Assembly (NCBI GenBank): GCA_963833605.1
Contig: CAWHYZ010000027.1
Location: 62,001-126,000, forward strand
From: JAFAXD01 sp963833605
GTDB taxonomy: Bacteria > Pseudomonadota > Alphaproteobacteria > Rhizobiales > Xanthobacteraceae
DNA length: 64,000 nucleotides
Direction of reading: 5' to 3'
This document shows positions 63,640 through 64,000 of the stretch, piece after piece (position 1 is the stretch's first letter; each line of letters starts with the position of its first letter). A program made the translations under genes and the position numbers. Under the pieces are notes generated by a model that was not told the DNA's origin, ran no database searches, and saw only the letters and a program-made list of their open reading frames with translations.

Positions 63640-64000
63640 TCAGCCTGCAGATCCTAAGTTCTCCAACGCATCGACGAGCTGCCACGTTCGCACGCCAACG
63701 ATGCCGTCGGCACCGATGCCGGATTCCCGTTGCAGCTTGCGGACTGCCGCTTCTGTCTTTGCACCAAACCGACCGTCGACTCCACCGGTGTCAAAGTTGA
63801 CCGCGCTCATTCGGCTTTGCAGCCGGCGAACCGGCAGGCCTGTCGAACCGTTCTGGAGCACGGGCTCGTTCTGGTCGGCCTCATCGATGTTGATCCAGGT
63901 CACTCGGCCGACAATCCCGTCGACGGTTAGACCCCTGGACTGCTGAAACGCACGCACAGCTGCCTCGGTTTCCGTCCCAAAGACGCCGTCGATCGGTCCC
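63640..64000 (-). CDS. peptidoglycan-binding-domain protein (partial at window edge)
   Basis: C-terminal 119 or so residues of a protein that starts beyond the window. Two PG_binding_1 repeats are visible: IDGVFGTETEAAVRAFQQSRGL..DGIVGRVTW and VDGRFGAKTEAAVRKLQRESGI..DGIVGVRTW. Likely a cell-wall hydrolase or endolysin-like protein; the catalytic domain, if any, lies outside. Stop near 63640. Confidence 0.85.
   Translation of the reverse strand, partial: GPIDGVFGTETEAAVRAFQQSRGLTVDGIVGRVTWINIDEADQNEPVLQNGSTGLPVRRLQSRMSAVNFDTGGVDGRFGAKTEAAVRKLQRESGIGADGIVGVRTWQLVDALENLGSAG

Noticed and set aside
1..64000. tRNA, rRNA, IS element, integrase or prophage
   Set aside because: I scanned the gaps and translations and saw no CCA-ended cloverleaf, rRNA segment, transposase or phage protein. 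Small RNAs could be missed without a covariance search.

Overview
The window is high-GC chromosomal DNA from an alphaproteobacterium, most likely order Hyphomicrobiales in the Bradyrhizobium / Rhodopseudomonas / Xanthobacteraceae neighbourhood. This rests on the core gene order uvrA | ssb ... gyrA ... coaD - PPIase - exported protein - PPIase - queA - tgt, an alphaproteobacterial-type SOS box (GAAC-N7-GAAC) between uvrA and ssb, an FNR/FixK-type box (TTGAT-N4-ATCAA), several small conserved families typical of this order, and many Bug, ABC and alpha/beta-hydrolase genes. I see no rRNA, tRNA, CRISPR array, transposase or integrase. I used no database search; family names are by recognition.

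Layout. 0.1-14.4 kb: accessory catabolism (amidohydrolase, 2-hydroxyacid dehydrogenase, FAD monooxygenase, dienelactone hydrolase, two DoxX proteins, hydrolases, a ModA-like binding protein, HAD dehalogenase, enoyl-CoA hydratase, MaoC dehydratase). 14.8-18.8 kb: divergent uvrA and ssb sharing an SOS box. 18.9-25.3 kb: small membrane proteins, a MetX-like hydrolase, a BTAD/TPR regulator divergent from a methyltransferase, a GFA protein, MarC. 25.7-35.7 kb: housekeeping core. 35.7-48.9 kb: a dense catabolic and transport region described below. 49-54 kb: small proteins, a DUF4403 protein, a PAS-GGDEF diguanylate cyclase. 54.4-64 kb: VOC enzymes, two more FAD monooxygenases, a very large GH5 protein with repeats, an mhqD/mhqO-like pair, and the edge of a peptidoglycan-binding protein.

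The most interesting locus is 35.7-48.9 kb. Eight minus-strand genes lie almost end to end: a DapA-like aldolase, an ABC permease and ATPase, a Gfo/Idh/MocA dehydrogenase, a DUF993 TIM-barrel protein, a sugar-isomerase-like protein, a phytoene-desaturase-like oxidoreductase and an isochorismatase-like hydrolase. A TetR regulator and a divergent NMT1/THI5-type binding protein sit upstream. I find the palindrome GTAAC-N6-GTTAC exactly in front of the aldolase and exactly between the TetR and binding-protein genes, with a one-mismatch copy between the next divergent pair (an NAD-dependent epimerase and a short MetE-like protein). This suggests one TetR regulon for uptake and breakdown of an unidentified, probably polyhydroxylated or cyclic, small molecule.

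The second notable item is a 969-residue protein joining a GH5 cellulase-like domain to about 25 strand-loop-strand repeats arranged in a five-unit super-repeat, with no signal peptide, beta-barrel or RTX motif visible.

A caution for the reader: twelve genes are broken by what looks like a one-base indel, mostly in short homopolymer runs, and they include gyrA, which must be intact in a living cell. I treat these as assembly errors and give each gene as one CDS across the break.
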